From NCBI RefSeq assembly GCF_037081715.1, contig NZ_JAZDDH010000001.1, positions 558,001 through 622,000 of the forward strand: a stretch of 64,000 bases of DNA, read 5' to 3'. Below are positions 18,049 through 26,014 of this stretch, in pieces (position 1 is the stretch's first letter; every line of letters begins with the position of its first letter). Source of the stretch: Halalkalicoccus sp. CG83 (GTDB lineage Archaea > Halobacteriota > Halobacteria > Halobacteriales > Halalkalicoccaceae). A program made the position numbers and the translations under genes. The notes below the pieces were generated by a model. The model had not been told where the DNA came from. It made no database searches and was given only the letters and a program-made list of their open reading frames with translations.

Positions 18049-19206
18049 ATGGCACACGGTTCGCAAGGGAGGCTGACGCGACGAAACGTACTGGTATCGG
18101 GCGGGTCGGCACTGGGGCTCTCGCTCGCCGGGTGTACCGGCGGCGGCTCCGAGGGGAACGAGGACGCCGGGACCGACGGCGGCGGGGACGGGGGAGACGG
18201 AGGGAATGGTGGCGACGGTGGGCCGTACACCGTCTCGATGGAGCCGGTCGGCGAGGTCGAGTTCGAGTCGGTTCCCGAGACGTGGATCGCCAACAACGGC
18301 AGCTGGGCGGACATGGGGGTCGCCCTCGGCTACGAGCCGCCCGAGGCCCTCTGGCTCACTGGCCGCTACCACACCCAGTATTACGACGAGATCCCGGACG
18401 TCTCGGTGGACACAAGCGGGATGACGGACCTCTTTCAGGACGGCGTGAGCAAGGAGCTGTTCTACGAACTCGACGCGGACGTTCACGTCATCGACCCCAA
18501 CTTCCTCCTCAACCGTTACGAGGGTTGGGAGCAGGCTGACGTCGACGAGATCACCGAGAACGTCGGCCCCTTCTTCGGCAACAGCATCTTCTCGCGAGGG
18601 TACGAGTGGCACGGCTATCGGTACTACACGCTCTACGAGGCCTTCGAGAAGCTCTCACAGGTCTTCCAGCGAGAGGAGCGCTACGAGGCCTTCGACGAGC
18701 TGCACGGGGAGTTCCAGGGGCGAGTCGAGGAGGTCGTCCCCCCGGAGGAGGAGCGCCCCGAGGTGGCCGTTCTGTGGGCCGATGGCGACCAGCCGGAGTC
18801 GTTCCTGCCCTACCTGATGAACGAGGGGACGAGCTTCAAGCAGTGGCGCGACCTCGGCGTGCGCGACGCGCTCGCGAGCTTGGACGTACAGGACTTCCAC
18901 AGCAGCCGCGGCCAGATCGACTACGAGACGCTGCTCGAGGTCGATCCCGACGTCTTGCTCCTTCGCGGCCAGGAGGCGAAGACCGCCTCCGAGTTCCGGG
19001 AGACCGTCGTCTCGTTCATGGAGGACCACGACGTCGCGAGCTCGCTGAGTGCCGTGGAGAACGGCGAGGTCTATCGGGGCGGCCCGCTCTATCAGGGCCC
19101 GATCACGAACCTCGTCCTCACCGAACGTGCCGCGAATCAGGTCTACGGCGTCGAGGAGGAGCTGTTCGATCGCGAGCGCGTCTCGGAGATCGTCAACGGA
19201 CGATGA
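18049..19206 (+). CDS. FecB/BtuF-type ABC substrate-binding lipoprotein
   Basis: A 385-residue twin-arginine lipoprotein: RR at residues 11-12, lipobox Cys at 29, then a Gly/Asp-rich linker to about residue 60. The mature part is a class III binding protein (TroA/FhuD fold) with two lobes joined by a long helix. Motifs include WIANNGSWADMGVALG and DVLLLRGQEAKTASEF. Such receptors bind iron-siderophore, haem or cobalamin. The DtxR-like boxes at the promoter favour an iron chelate. The stop overlaps the start of the next gene (ATGA); the permease and ATPase follow from a second promoter. Confidence 0.82.
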   Translation: MAHGSQGRLTRRNVLVSGGSALGLSLAGCTGGGSEGNEDAGTDGGGDGGDGGNGGDGGPYTVSMEPVGEVEFESVPETWIANNGSWADMGVALGYEPPEALWLTGRYHTQYYDEIPDVSVDTSGMTDLFQDGVSKELFYELDADVHVIDPNFLLNRYEGWEQADVDEITENVGPFFGNSIFSRGYEWHGYRYYTLYEAFEKLSQVFQREERYEAFDELHGEFQGRVEEVVPPEEERPEVAVLWADGDQPESFLPYLMNEGTSFKQWRDLGVRDALASLDVQDFHSSRGQIDYETLLEVDPDVLLLRGQEAKTASEFRETVVSFMEDHDVASSLSAVENGEVYRGGPLYQGPITNLVLTERAANQVYGVEEELFDRERVSEIVNGR

Positions 19207-19937
19207 CGACCTACGTCGGGCGAGCGCGCACGCGCGTCGAACACGAACGGGACGAGGTCGAGGCGAAACGCGGCGCCTACGATCGGTTCCGAGCCCGCAT
19301 CGAGTCGATCTCGCCGCGGGCCGTCCCTGCCGACGGAGGCGCGACGCTCGTCTCCGCGGCGAGCACGACGACGGCCGGACCGATCCGCGAGGCGTTCGCC
19401 GAGACGATCGCGCCGGTCCACGAGGAGCGCCCGCTCGTGGAGGTGCTCGCGACGGAGCTCGGCGAGGGGATCGCGACCGCGCTCACCACGGACGGCGCGT
19501 CGTCGGCGATCCATCGCGCGACCCGCTCCGAGGCCGACCGACGACGCGCCGAACTCGCCGCGATGGATCGAGCGCTCGGAGCGGAGGCCGACTCGCTGGC
19601 TCGTGCGGACGACGTCGTCGAACCGATTCGCGGGTGGCTGGTCGAGACGAACGAGACACCGCTTTCCCACTGTGGGTTCGAGGAGCTTCGTGCGTACCAC
19701 GAGCGTCTCGCGGGGTTCCGCGAGGACTGTGCGGCGCTGCTCTCCGATCGCCAGGAGCACTTCGGGCGGACCACGAGCGCCGACGGACGAGCCGGGCTTC
19801 GCCACCGCGACCTCGTCGCCCACCTCTACGAGGGGTTTCCGATCGACCACCCGGTGCTCGTCACGCTCGTTCGTCTCGACGAACTGTGTATGGAGTGCCA
19901 ACGGACCGTCCGGGACCACCTCGTCCGTCGGGCGTAG
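19203..19937 (+). CDS. DUF7260-like haloarchaeal protein coupled to the ABC receptor gene
   Basis: A 244-residue soluble helical protein. It resembles haloarchaeal DUF7260 proteins (MTTYVGRARTRVEHERDEVEAKRGAYDRF... and a late PLSHCGFEELRAYHERLAGFREDC). Two cysteines near the end (LDELCMECQRTV, C-x2-C) and one in SHCGFEE could bind metal. The function is unknown. The start ATG overlaps the receptor stop by 4 bp, so it is made together with the receptor under the DtxR-like boxes. A role in metal or siderophore handling is possible but unproven. Confidence 0.7.
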   Translation: MTTYVGRARTRVEHERDEVEAKRGAYDRFRARIESISPRAVPADGGATLVSAASTTTAGPIREAFAETIAPVHEERPLVEVLATELGEGIATALTTDGASSAIHRATRSEADRRRAELAAMDRALGAEADSLARADDVVEPIRGWLVETNETPLSHCGFEELRAYHERLAGFREDCAALLSDRQEHFGRTTSADGRAGLRHRDLVAHLYEGFPIDHPVLVTLVRLDELCMECQRTVRDHLVRRA

Positions 19938-20035
19938 CCTCGAAGCGCGTTCGATCGCGGCTCCGACCTCCTCTCTCGTCGCCGAGACGTCGCTCGTCCC
20001 GTTCTCCGTCCCTCGTGCCTCCGTCCGACGGTCGG

Positions 20036-20051
20036 TTTAGGTCTACCGAAA
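20036..20051. promoter_or_regulatory. DtxR/SirR-like palindrome upstream of the permease transcript
   Basis: TTTAGGTCTACCGAAA has arms TTTAGGT / ACCGAAA (one mismatch from a perfect palindrome) and the same layout as the boxes at 17993-18044. It lies 13 bp before the TATA-like TTTATG at 20064-20069, whose predicted start falls at the ATG at 20091. This ties the permease/ATPase transcript to the same regulator as the receptor gene. Only one box is visible here, against two at the receptor promoter. Confidence 0.58.
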
Positions 20052-20090
20052 AGTCGAAATCGCTTTATGGGTTTGGCGCCCCCACCTTCC

Positions 20091-20186
20091 ATGGCACGAG
20101 ACGCGGCCGAGCGCGGGGGGCCGCTCGACGCGATCGACGGGACGACCCGCGAACGCGCCGGAATCCACGTGCGTGGGACACGATGA
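20091..20186 (+). CDS. Short leader ORF coupled to the FecC-type permease gene (31 aa)
   Basis: The ATG at 20091 sits 22-27 bp after the TTTATG element (20064-20069), so the mRNA should start at this codon. The ORF encodes 31 hydrophilic residues (MARDAAERGG...HVRGTR) and its TGA (20184-20186) overlaps the permease ATG at 20183 (ATGA). There is no Shine-Dalgarno sequence before the permease, so re-initiation after this ORF is the simplest way to reach it. I recognise no family. It belongs to the set of six leader ORFs in the window. Confidence 0.45.
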   Translation: MARDAAERGGPLDAIDGTTRERAGIHVRGTR

Positions 20187-21319
20187 GCGGCGAATCGAGC
20201 CTGGGTTCGAGGACGGACTCGCTCCTCGGGGACCGACGCTTCGCGTGGCTGTTGGATCCGAAGCTCGTGAGCGTCGCGATCGGGAGCGTCGCGGTGGTCG
20301 TCGTCGCCGGACTGATCCAGGTGAGCTTCGGGTCCTACTCCATGACGCTCTCACAGGCGTGGGCGGCGGTGTTCAACCCCGAGGTGGTGTTGAACCGTCA
20401 GGCCTGGAGCGCCTTCCTGTTCGGCGGTGAGATGCCCGAGATGAGCCGCGAGAGCCTCATCATCTGGAACATCCGCCTCCCCAGGGTGTTCGTCGCGATC
20501 CTCGTCGGCATGAACCTCGCGGTCTCGGGAGCGATCTTCCAGGCGGTGACGCGAAACGAGCTCGCGAGCCCGTTCATCCTCGGGGTCTCCTCCGGCGCCG
20601 GACTCGCGATCCTGCTGACGCTCGTGGTCTTCGGGAGCCTGACGGCGTTCCTGCCGCTGATCGCCTCGCTCGGCGGCGCGGGCGCGTTCCTGCTCGTCTA
20701 CGCCATCGCCTGGAAGGGCGGTACCTCGCCCGTACGGCTCGTTCTCGCGGGCGTCATCGTCGGCACGGTGTTCGGGAGCCTCCAGACGGCGCTGTTCTTC
20801 TTCGCCGAGGACGTCGTCGTCGTCCAATCGGCGATCGCGTGGACGACCGGCTCGCTCACGGGCACCGACTGGCAGCAGGTCCGTCTGGCGCTGCCCTGGA
20901 CGCTCGTTTCGATTCCGCTCGCGGTCGCCGGCTCGCGACAGTGTAACGTCCTGCTGCTCGGCGAGCGGACCGCACGCTCACTGGGGATGTCGATCGAGCG
21001 GGTGCGATTCGCGCTCTCGGGCGTCGCCGTCCTCGCCGCCGCGGCGAGCATCGCGGTCGCGGGGATCGTCGGCTTCGTGGGGTTGATCGTCCCGCACGTG
21101 GTGCGCAACCTCGTCGGGAGCGACTACCGGAAGCTGATGGTCGGCTGTCTGTTCGTCGGCCCGGCATTGATGGTCGGCGCGGACGCCGGCGCACGCCTCG
21201 GCATGAGCGTGCTCGTCGGGACGGAGACGCAGATCCCCGTGGGGATCGTCACCGGGCTGATCGGCGGGCCGTACTTCCTGTATCTGATGCGCAGACAGCA
21301 GCACATGGGTGAGATCTGA
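20183..21319 (+). CDS. FecCD/BtuC-type ABC transporter permease
   Basis: A 378-residue permease of the FecCD family with about ten membrane helices. It forms a dimer that moves metal-chelate or cobalamin across the membrane. Landmarks are IIWNIRLPRVFVAILVGMNLAVSGAIFQ, ELASPFILGVSSGAGLAILLT and FVGLIVPHVVRNLVGSDYRKLM; the last is the coupling-helix region that contacts the ATPase. An N-terminal extension of about 30 residues precedes the first helix. The start is the ATG overlapping the leader ORF, and the stop overlaps the ATPase start by 1 bp. Confidence 0.9.
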   Translation: MSGESSLGSRTDSLLGDRRFAWLLDPKLVSVAIGSVAVVVVAGLIQVSFGSYSMTLSQAWAAVFNPEVVLNRQAWSAFLFGGEMPEMSRESLIIWNIRLPRVFVAILVGMNLAVSGAIFQAVTRNELASPFILGVSSGAGLAILLTLVVFGSLTAFLPLIASLGGAGAFLLVYAIAWKGGTSPVRLVLAGVIVGTVFGSLQTALFFFAEDVVVVQSAIAWTTGSLTGTDWQQVRLALPWTLVSIPLAVAGSRQCNVLLLGERTARSLGMSIERVRFALSGVAVLAAAASIAVAGIVGFVGLIVPHVVRNLVGSDYRKLMVGCLFVGPALMVGADAGARLGMSVLVGTETQIPVGIVTGLIGGPYFLYLMRRQQHMGEI

Positions 21320-22197
21320 TGTCGAGAAACGCCATCGAACGCGGCGAACGACGGCGGGAGAAACGAGTCGAATCGCTCGATTCGGGGAGCACCGAGTCGA
21401 CGCACGCGAGCACCCTCGCCGGCGAGGAGCTGGTCCTTCGCTACTCGGGTACCGAGGAGCCGGTCGTCGACGGCGAGTCCCTGGTCGTTCCGTCCGGCGA
21501 GGTGACGGCGCTCGTCGGACCGAACGGGTCGGGAAAGAGCACGCTCTTGAAGGGGCTTGCGAACCAGCTCTCGCCCGATTCGGGATCGGTGCTGCTCGAC
21601 GGCCGTGACGTCCAGTCGCTCGGGACGAAGGAGCTCGCACGCGAGCTCGGCCTGCTCTCCCAGGAGAACGTCTCGCCGGAGTCGATCGGCGTCGAGGAGC
21701 TCGTCCACCACGGCCGGTATCCCCACCGGGGGTTCTTCGAGGGCGTGAGCGAGGAGGACGAGTGTGCGGTCCGCGACGCGCTCTCGCTCGCGGGCGTCGC
21801 CCACCTCCGCGACCGCGAGGTGAGCAGCCTGAGCGGCGGACAGCGACAGCTCGTCTGGATCGCGATGGTACTGGCCCAGGACACCGACGTCCTCCTGCTC
21901 GACGAGCCCACGACCTTCCTCGACCTGCACCACCAGCTCGAGGTGATGGAGATCGTCCGAACCCTCCGGAAGGAGCGCGAGGTCACGGTCGTGCTCGTCC
22001 TCCACGACGTCGAGCAGGCCGCCCGGTACGCAGATCACCTGATCGCGCTCAGGGACGGGACGATCCACGCTCGCGGCCCCCCCGAGGAGGTCGTCACCGA
22101 GGAGCTGCTCGCGGAGGTGTTTCGGGTGGAGGCGACCGTCGAGCAGGACGCCGAAGGCCCGCGGGTCACGCCGCACGGGCCCCTACACGAGGGTTAG
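21319..22197 (+). CDS. FecE/BtuD-type ABC transporter ATP-binding protein
   Basis: A 292-residue ATPase. Walker A GPNGSGKST (about residues 70-78), signature LSGGQRQLVWIAMVLAQ, Walker B DVLLLDEPTTFLDLHHQ, and the switch His in VLVLHDVEQAARYAD are all intact. About 35 residues rich in Arg and Glu precede the domain, longer than typical. It powers the neighbouring permease. The start overlaps the permease stop (TGATG), and the 3' end overlaps the convergent DUF5787 gene by 4 bp. Confidence 0.9.
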   Translation: MSRNAIERGERRREKRVESLDSGSTESTHASTLAGEELVLRYSGTEEPVVDGESLVVPSGEVTALVGPNGSGKSTLLKGLANQLSPDSGSVLLDGRDVQSLGTKELARELGLLSQENVSPESIGVEELVHHGRYPHRGFFEGVSEEDECAVRDALSLAGVAHLRDREVSSLSGGQRQLVWIAMVLAQDTDVLLLDEPTTFLDLHHQLEVMEIVRTLRKEREVTVVLVLHDVEQAARYADHLIALRDGTIHARGPPEEVVTEELLAEVFRVEATVEQDAEGPRVTPHGPLHEG

Positions 22198-23144
22198 AAC
22201 CAATCTAAGCCGACCTGCCGTCGCCTCCGCCCCGTCGGATTCCGCACCCACGGCGTCCGGCGATCGCGCTCGGCCTCGGGGTCCACTTCGGGCGCCTCCC
22301 CGCTCTCGTACCCCGGACACGACGGGCCACACCCGCCCGGGTCGACGATCCGGTCGTAGTACGAGCAGTAGGGGACGCTCGCGCCGGCGACCTCGCCGAT
22401 CGCGGCGTTCGCACACGTCGGCGGCCCGACCCGCCAGCCCCTTCCGTAGGCTCGTTCGGCGATCCGCCGGCGTTTGCGGGCCTTCGCCGCCGGCGAGACG
22501 AACGAGACGTCCGTTCGGAGGGGACGCCGCTCGCCGAGTTCGACGCCCCACCCCTCGGACGAGAGGCGGGTCGGTTCCTTGACCACCTCGCGTTCGCCGT
22601 CGACGAACCGCCAGACGCCGACCTCCTCGGGGAGCCGGTTGAGGTGGGCGCGGGTGACGTAGCTCTCCGTCGCGAGCACCACCTCGTCGACCAGCCCGAG
22701 GCTCACGTCGAAACGAAGCTGGCGCTCGAGGTCGCCCGGGTTCGAGAGGTCGGGCTTGTTCTCGATCGCCGTAATCGTCGAGAACCAGTCGGGATATCTC
22801 GTCGCTCGGCGGACGAACTCGCGTCCGTCGCGGCGCTCGCGTTCGAAGAAGCCGATCTCGACGGCGCGGTCGACGGCCTCGCGCGCCCAGTCGGGGTCGG
22901 CGTCGAGGGCGTCCCGCCAGTAGCGCGCCCGTCCGGTTCCGACGTCGGACTCGATCGCGAGTCCGGGGATCGAGTCGGCGGTGATCGCCGCCCGCTCGTC
23001 GAACTCGGGGCCGGGCTCGAGGCGGACGACGTCGAGGATCCGGCTTCCGGGGGAGCGGACCGCGCCGCCAAGCTGTCGGGCGACGATCCCACCCTCGCGC
23101 TCGAGGCGGGCACAGAGGGACAGCTCGAAGGCGAACTCGCGCAC
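22194..23144 (-). CDS. DUF5787 protein, possible PD-(D/E)XK nuclease with Cys cluster
   Basis: A 316-residue protein starting at GTG 23144 (VREFAFELSLCARLE...), the family's usual N terminus. Longer readings to 23234 add about 30 residues that look like translated upstream DNA. The core has SRILDVVRLEPGPEFDERA, then STITAIENKPDLSN with an E-x-K, then LERQLRFDVSLGLVDEVVLATES. These are spaced like motifs II, III and the Gln motif of PD-(D/E)XK nucleases. Near the C terminus four cysteines (PTCANAA, PYCSYYD, GGCGPSCPGY) could hold a metal or Fe-S cluster, as in Cas4/AddB-like enzymes. The nuclease idea is my inference. Confidence 0.72.
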   Translation of the reverse strand: MREFAFELSLCARLEREGGIVARQLGGAVRSPGSRILDVVRLEPGPEFDERAAITADSIPGLAIESDVGTGRARYWRDALDADPDWAREAVDRAVEIGFFERERRDGREFVRRATRYPDWFSTITAIENKPDLSNPGDLERQLRFDVSLGLVDEVVLATESYVTRAHLNRLPEEVGVWRFVDGEREVVKEPTRLSSEGWGVELGERRPLRTDVSFVSPAAKARKRRRIAERAYGRGWRVGPPTCANAAIGEVAGASVPYCSYYDRIVDPGGCGPSCPGYESGEAPEVDPEAERDRRTPWVRNPTGRRRRQVGLDWF

Positions 23145-23221
23145 GGGTTCGGTAGGCGTTCGAGCGACAAAAGCCCGCCGTGGAGCGACAGGTCTAACCG
23201 CTCGCTTTCGAAGTAGGGGGT

Positions 23222-23860
23222 ATGCACCAGCCATCTCGACGAACGTTCCTCGCGGCCGCCTCCGCCGGCGTCGCGGGGCTCGCCGGCTGTCTCGGCGGTG
23301 GCGGCGGCGAGAGCGAGGGACGCGACTGCTCGGACGAGCAGCGGAGCGTCGAGGTGCCGGCCGCGGGCGACCCCGACAGCGACGTGACCGTCGCGGCCTA
23401 CGAGGACTTCGCGTGTCCCGGCTGTCGGGAGTACGTCCTGAACGTCCTTCCGCGGATCGAGGACGAGTACGTCGAGCCCGGGGAGATCGCCTACGAGCAT
23501 CGCGATCTCCCGATACCGGTCGACGAGGAGTGGTCCTGGAAGGTGCCCAACGCCGCCCTCGTCGTCTTCGAGGAGGCGGGACAGGAGGCGTACTACGAGT
23601 TCATCCCGAACGCCTACCAGCACCAGGGCGACTACTCCGAGGAGACGGTCGTCGACGTCGCCACGGATCTCGGCGCCGACGAGAGCGCCGTCAGGGACGC
23701 TCTCGAGTCGGAACCGTTCTGCGAGCAGCTCAACGAGAGCCGCTCGGCGGCGCTGGATCGCGGCGTCGAGGCCACCCCGACGGTGTTCGTCAACGACCAG
23801 CAGTTGGAGTCACCCGACGAGCAGGAGCTCCGCGAGGCGATCGAGGCGGAGCTGGGCTGA
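23222..23860 (+). CDS. DsbA/thioredoxin_4-type exported oxidoreductase
   Basis: A 212-residue twin-arginine lipoprotein (RR at 6-7, lipobox Cys at 23). The thioredoxin fold carries the active site CPGC at residues 65-68 in YEDFACPGCREY and the cis-proline loop ATPTVFVND. Proteins of this type form or isomerise disulfides in exported proteins, or serve as reductants for the respiratory-complex assembly proteins encoded next. It is the first of four redox genes reading the same way (23222-25803). It is divergent from the DUF5787 gene with 77 bp between the starts. Confidence 0.85.
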   Translation: MHQPSRRTFLAAASAGVAGLAGCLGGGGGESEGRDCSDEQRSVEVPAAGDPDSDVTVAAYEDFACPGCREYVLNVLPRIEDEYVEPGEIAYEHRDLPIPVDEEWSWKVPNAALVVFEEAGQEAYYEFIPNAYQHQGDYSEETVVDVATDLGADESAVRDALESEPFCEQLNESRSAALDRGVEATPTVFVNDQQLESPDEQELREAIEAELG

Positions 23861-23910
23861 TCCGACCGGCCAACCAACGAGGCTAACTGTTCGCCCACCC
23901 GAGCGAGCGT

Positions 23911-24606
23911 ATGGACCGGCGTACGTATCTCCGCGGGGCCGCCGTGACCGGGGCGGCGCTCGTCGCCGGCTGTCTGGGGCGGGCCGACGACGAGACCGTC
24001 CTCGACGAGCCCGACGACCAGGGTACCGACAGCGAGAACCTGCCCTACCCCGCCTACGGCGAGACGTTTCCCGAGTCGACGCTGCCCGATCCGCTCCGCG
24101 ACCGGGAGGTCTCGACCGCGGAGTTCGAGGGCGAGCGGGTCGTCCTGATGACGTTCCTCTTCACCCGCTGTCCCGACGGCGTCTGCCCGGCGCTCACGCA
24201 GGTGCTCCGCCACGCGCAGGCCGACGCGATCGAGAACGACTACGCCGACGAGGTCGCGCTGCTCGCGACCACCTTCGACGTCGAACGCGACACCCCCGAG
24301 GTGCTCCGCGAGTACGGCGAGGCCCAGGGCGTCGACTACGAGGCCGAGAACTGGCACTTCCTGCGTCCCGAGAGCGAGGAGCGCGCCCGCGAGGTCGTCA
24401 CGGAGACCTACGGGGTCGAGTATCAGCGCGTCGACCCCGAACAGCTCGAGGGCGACCACTCGGACCACGAGATGGGCGAGTACAGCTTCAACCACTACCC
24501 GATCACCTACCTCGTCAACCGCGAGGGCTACGTCGAGCGCGCCTACGCCGGGGTGCCCGAGACCTCGCGCGTCGTCGAGGACGTCGGGACAGTCGCCGAC
24601 GGCTGA
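23911..24606 (+). CDS. Sco1/SenC-family copper chaperone-like lipoprotein
   Basis: A 231-residue twin-arginine lipoprotein (RR at 3-4, lipobox Cys at 21). The thioredoxin-like core has TRCPDGVCPALTQVL, the Sco copper-binding cysteine pair, here spaced C-x4-C instead of the usual C-x3-C, and FNHYPITYLVNREG with the conserved His. Sco proteins insert copper into the CuA centre of cytochrome oxidase or keep its cysteines reduced. A GGCTAACT element about 27 bp upstream indicates a leaderless start. The stop overlaps the next gene's ATG by 1 bp. Confidence 0.82.
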   Translation: MDRRTYLRGAAVTGAALVAGCLGRADDETVLDEPDDQGTDSENLPYPAYGETFPESTLPDPLRDREVSTAEFEGERVVLMTFLFTRCPDGVCPALTQVLRHAQADAIENDYADEVALLATTFDVERDTPEVLREYGEAQGVDYEAENWHFLRPESEERAREVVTETYGVEYQRVDPEQLEGDHSDHEMGEYSFNHYPITYLVNREGYVERAYAGVPETSRVVEDVGTVADG

Positions 24607-25124
24607 TGCGTCGGCGTGATCTCCTCGCGGGCGCCGCGAGCGCGGGCGTGGTCGGGGTCGGCGCGTGGGCGGTCACCGCCGGATCGCTCGGTAGCGGTCA
24701 CGAGCCGGTGACCCTCGAGACGATCGAGGTTCCCGGGAGCGAGTCCGGCGAGGTCCGGGTGCCCGAACCCGGGAGGGTGAGCTTCCTCGACTTCTTCGGC
24801 ACGTGGTGTGGCCCCTGTGAGACACAGATGCCCGCGCTCGCGGCGGCCCACGGCCGGGTCGAGGGGACGGACGTCCAGTTTCTCTCGATCACGAACGAAC
24901 CGATCGGTCGGACCCTCTCCCGGGAGGAGGTCGCGGCGTGGTGGGCGGAACACGATGGCGCCTGGACCGTCGCCCACGACGCGGACCACCGGCTCACCGA
25001 ACGCCACGACGTGACCCGGCTGCCGACCGCCGTGGTGCTCGACGGCGAGAACAGCGTCACGTGGTCGCACGTCGGGATCGCCGAGGCCGACGAACTGGTC
25101 TCGGCGATCGAGGACGCCCGCTGA
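24606..25124 (+). CDS. TlpA/ResA-type thioredoxin-fold protein
   Basis: A 172-residue protein with an N-terminal twin-arginine-like start (MRRRDLLAGAASAGVVGVGAW). It has no lipobox Cys, so it is either released after cleavage or held by the N-terminal helix. The thioredoxin domain has DFFGTWCGPCETQMPAL with the CxxC site, and RLPTAVVLDGENSV with the cis-proline. TlpA/ResA proteins reduce apocytochrome c or CuA-site cysteines and receive electrons from CcdA, which is encoded 4 bp downstream. Confidence 0.85.
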   Translation: MRRRDLLAGAASAGVVGVGAWAVTAGSLGSGHEPVTLETIEVPGSESGEVRVPEPGRVSFLDFFGTWCGPCETQMPALAAAHGRVEGTDVQFLSITNEPIGRTLSREEVAAWWAEHDGAWTVAHDADHRLTERHDVTRLPTAVVLDGENSVTWSHVGIAEADELVSAIEDAR

Positions 25125-25128
25125 CGCG

Positions 25129-25803
25129 ATGGTCGCCCTCGAACTCCTCGGAACGACGGCGTTCGCGTTCGGGGCCGGGGTCGCGACCTTCTTCTCGCCG
25201 TGTGCGTACCCCTTGTTGCCCGGCTACGTCGGCTACTACGTCTCCCGGGCCGACGCCGACGCGAACCCCGTCGGCGGCGCGCTGGTGAGGGGGCTGGCCG
25301 CCGGCACCGGCGTGCTGGCGGTCTTCGGTACGCTCGCGGCGCTCGCGCTCGCGGTCGGCCAGGCCGGCTTCGAACGGCTCGTGTTGCTCGAGCCGCTCGT
25401 TGGCGCGGCGCTGGTGGCCTTCGGCCTGCTCGTAGCCCTCGATCGGGCCCCCTCGTTCCGGGTCGCCCTGCCCGAGCGTCGAACGAGCGTCCTCGGCTTC
25501 GGAGTGTTCGGCGCGGTCTACGCGCTCGCGGCCGCCGGCTGTGTCGTGCCGATCGTGCTCGGGGTGTTCCTGCGGGCGATCGCCGCGCCGCCGCTGGAGA
25601 CGGCGCTCGTGATGGGCGCGTACGCGGGCGGCGTGAGCCTGCTGATGGTGGCGACGACCGTCGCGACCGGCGTCGGCGTGGCGCTCGGCACGGCGCGGTT
25701 CGTCGGTTACGGCGCCCGGCTGACGCGGCTCGCCGGCGCGGTCATGGTGCTCGCCGGACTCGGCCAGCTGTATCTCTCGGTGTTCGTCCTCGAGGTGCTC
25801 TGA
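25129..25803 (+). CDS. CcdA/DsbD-type transmembrane thiol electron carrier
   Basis: A 224-residue protein with six membrane helices. The two redox cysteines lie in TFFSPCAYPLLPGYVGYY (helix 1) and ALAAAGCVVPIVLGVF (helix 4), each followed by proline as in CcdA. It carries reducing power from cytoplasmic thioredoxin to external thioredoxin-like partners such as the TlpA-like protein just upstream. The spacing of 4 bp indicates one operon with the Sco- and TlpA-like genes, consistent with cytochrome c or cytochrome oxidase maturation. Confidence 0.88.
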   Translation: MVALELLGTTAFAFGAGVATFFSPCAYPLLPGYVGYYVSRADADANPVGGALVRGLAAGTGVLAVFGTLAALALAVGQAGFERLVLLEPLVGAALVAFGLLVALDRAPSFRVALPERRTSVLGFGVFGAVYALAAAGCVVPIVLGVFLRAIAAPPLETALVMGAYAGGVSLLMVATTVATGVGVALGTARFVGYGARLTRLAGAVMVLAGLGQLYLSVFVLEVL

Positions 25804-26014
25804 GCCGGTCAGCGATCGAGGACGAGAAGCGACGAACACCAGCACGCCGACGAGCGAGAGGGGTTGCGTCTACATCCCGTTCCGCACTCGTCGGACGGGG
25901 GCCATCCCCCTCTCGGTCCGTTCGTTCGGCCCGACCGGCCCGCGGTTACGACGCACTCGCCTCTCGAACCGGAAGCGTCTTGGGCCCGAGACGGGTGGCT
26001 ACACGACGATCCGA

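Noticed and set aside
3117-22197. Cobalamin riboswitch upstream of eutB, nrdJ or the ABC importer
   Set aside because: No B12-box-like conserved core was seen in these leaders, which are short or absent, and the importer promoters carry protein-binding palindromes instead.
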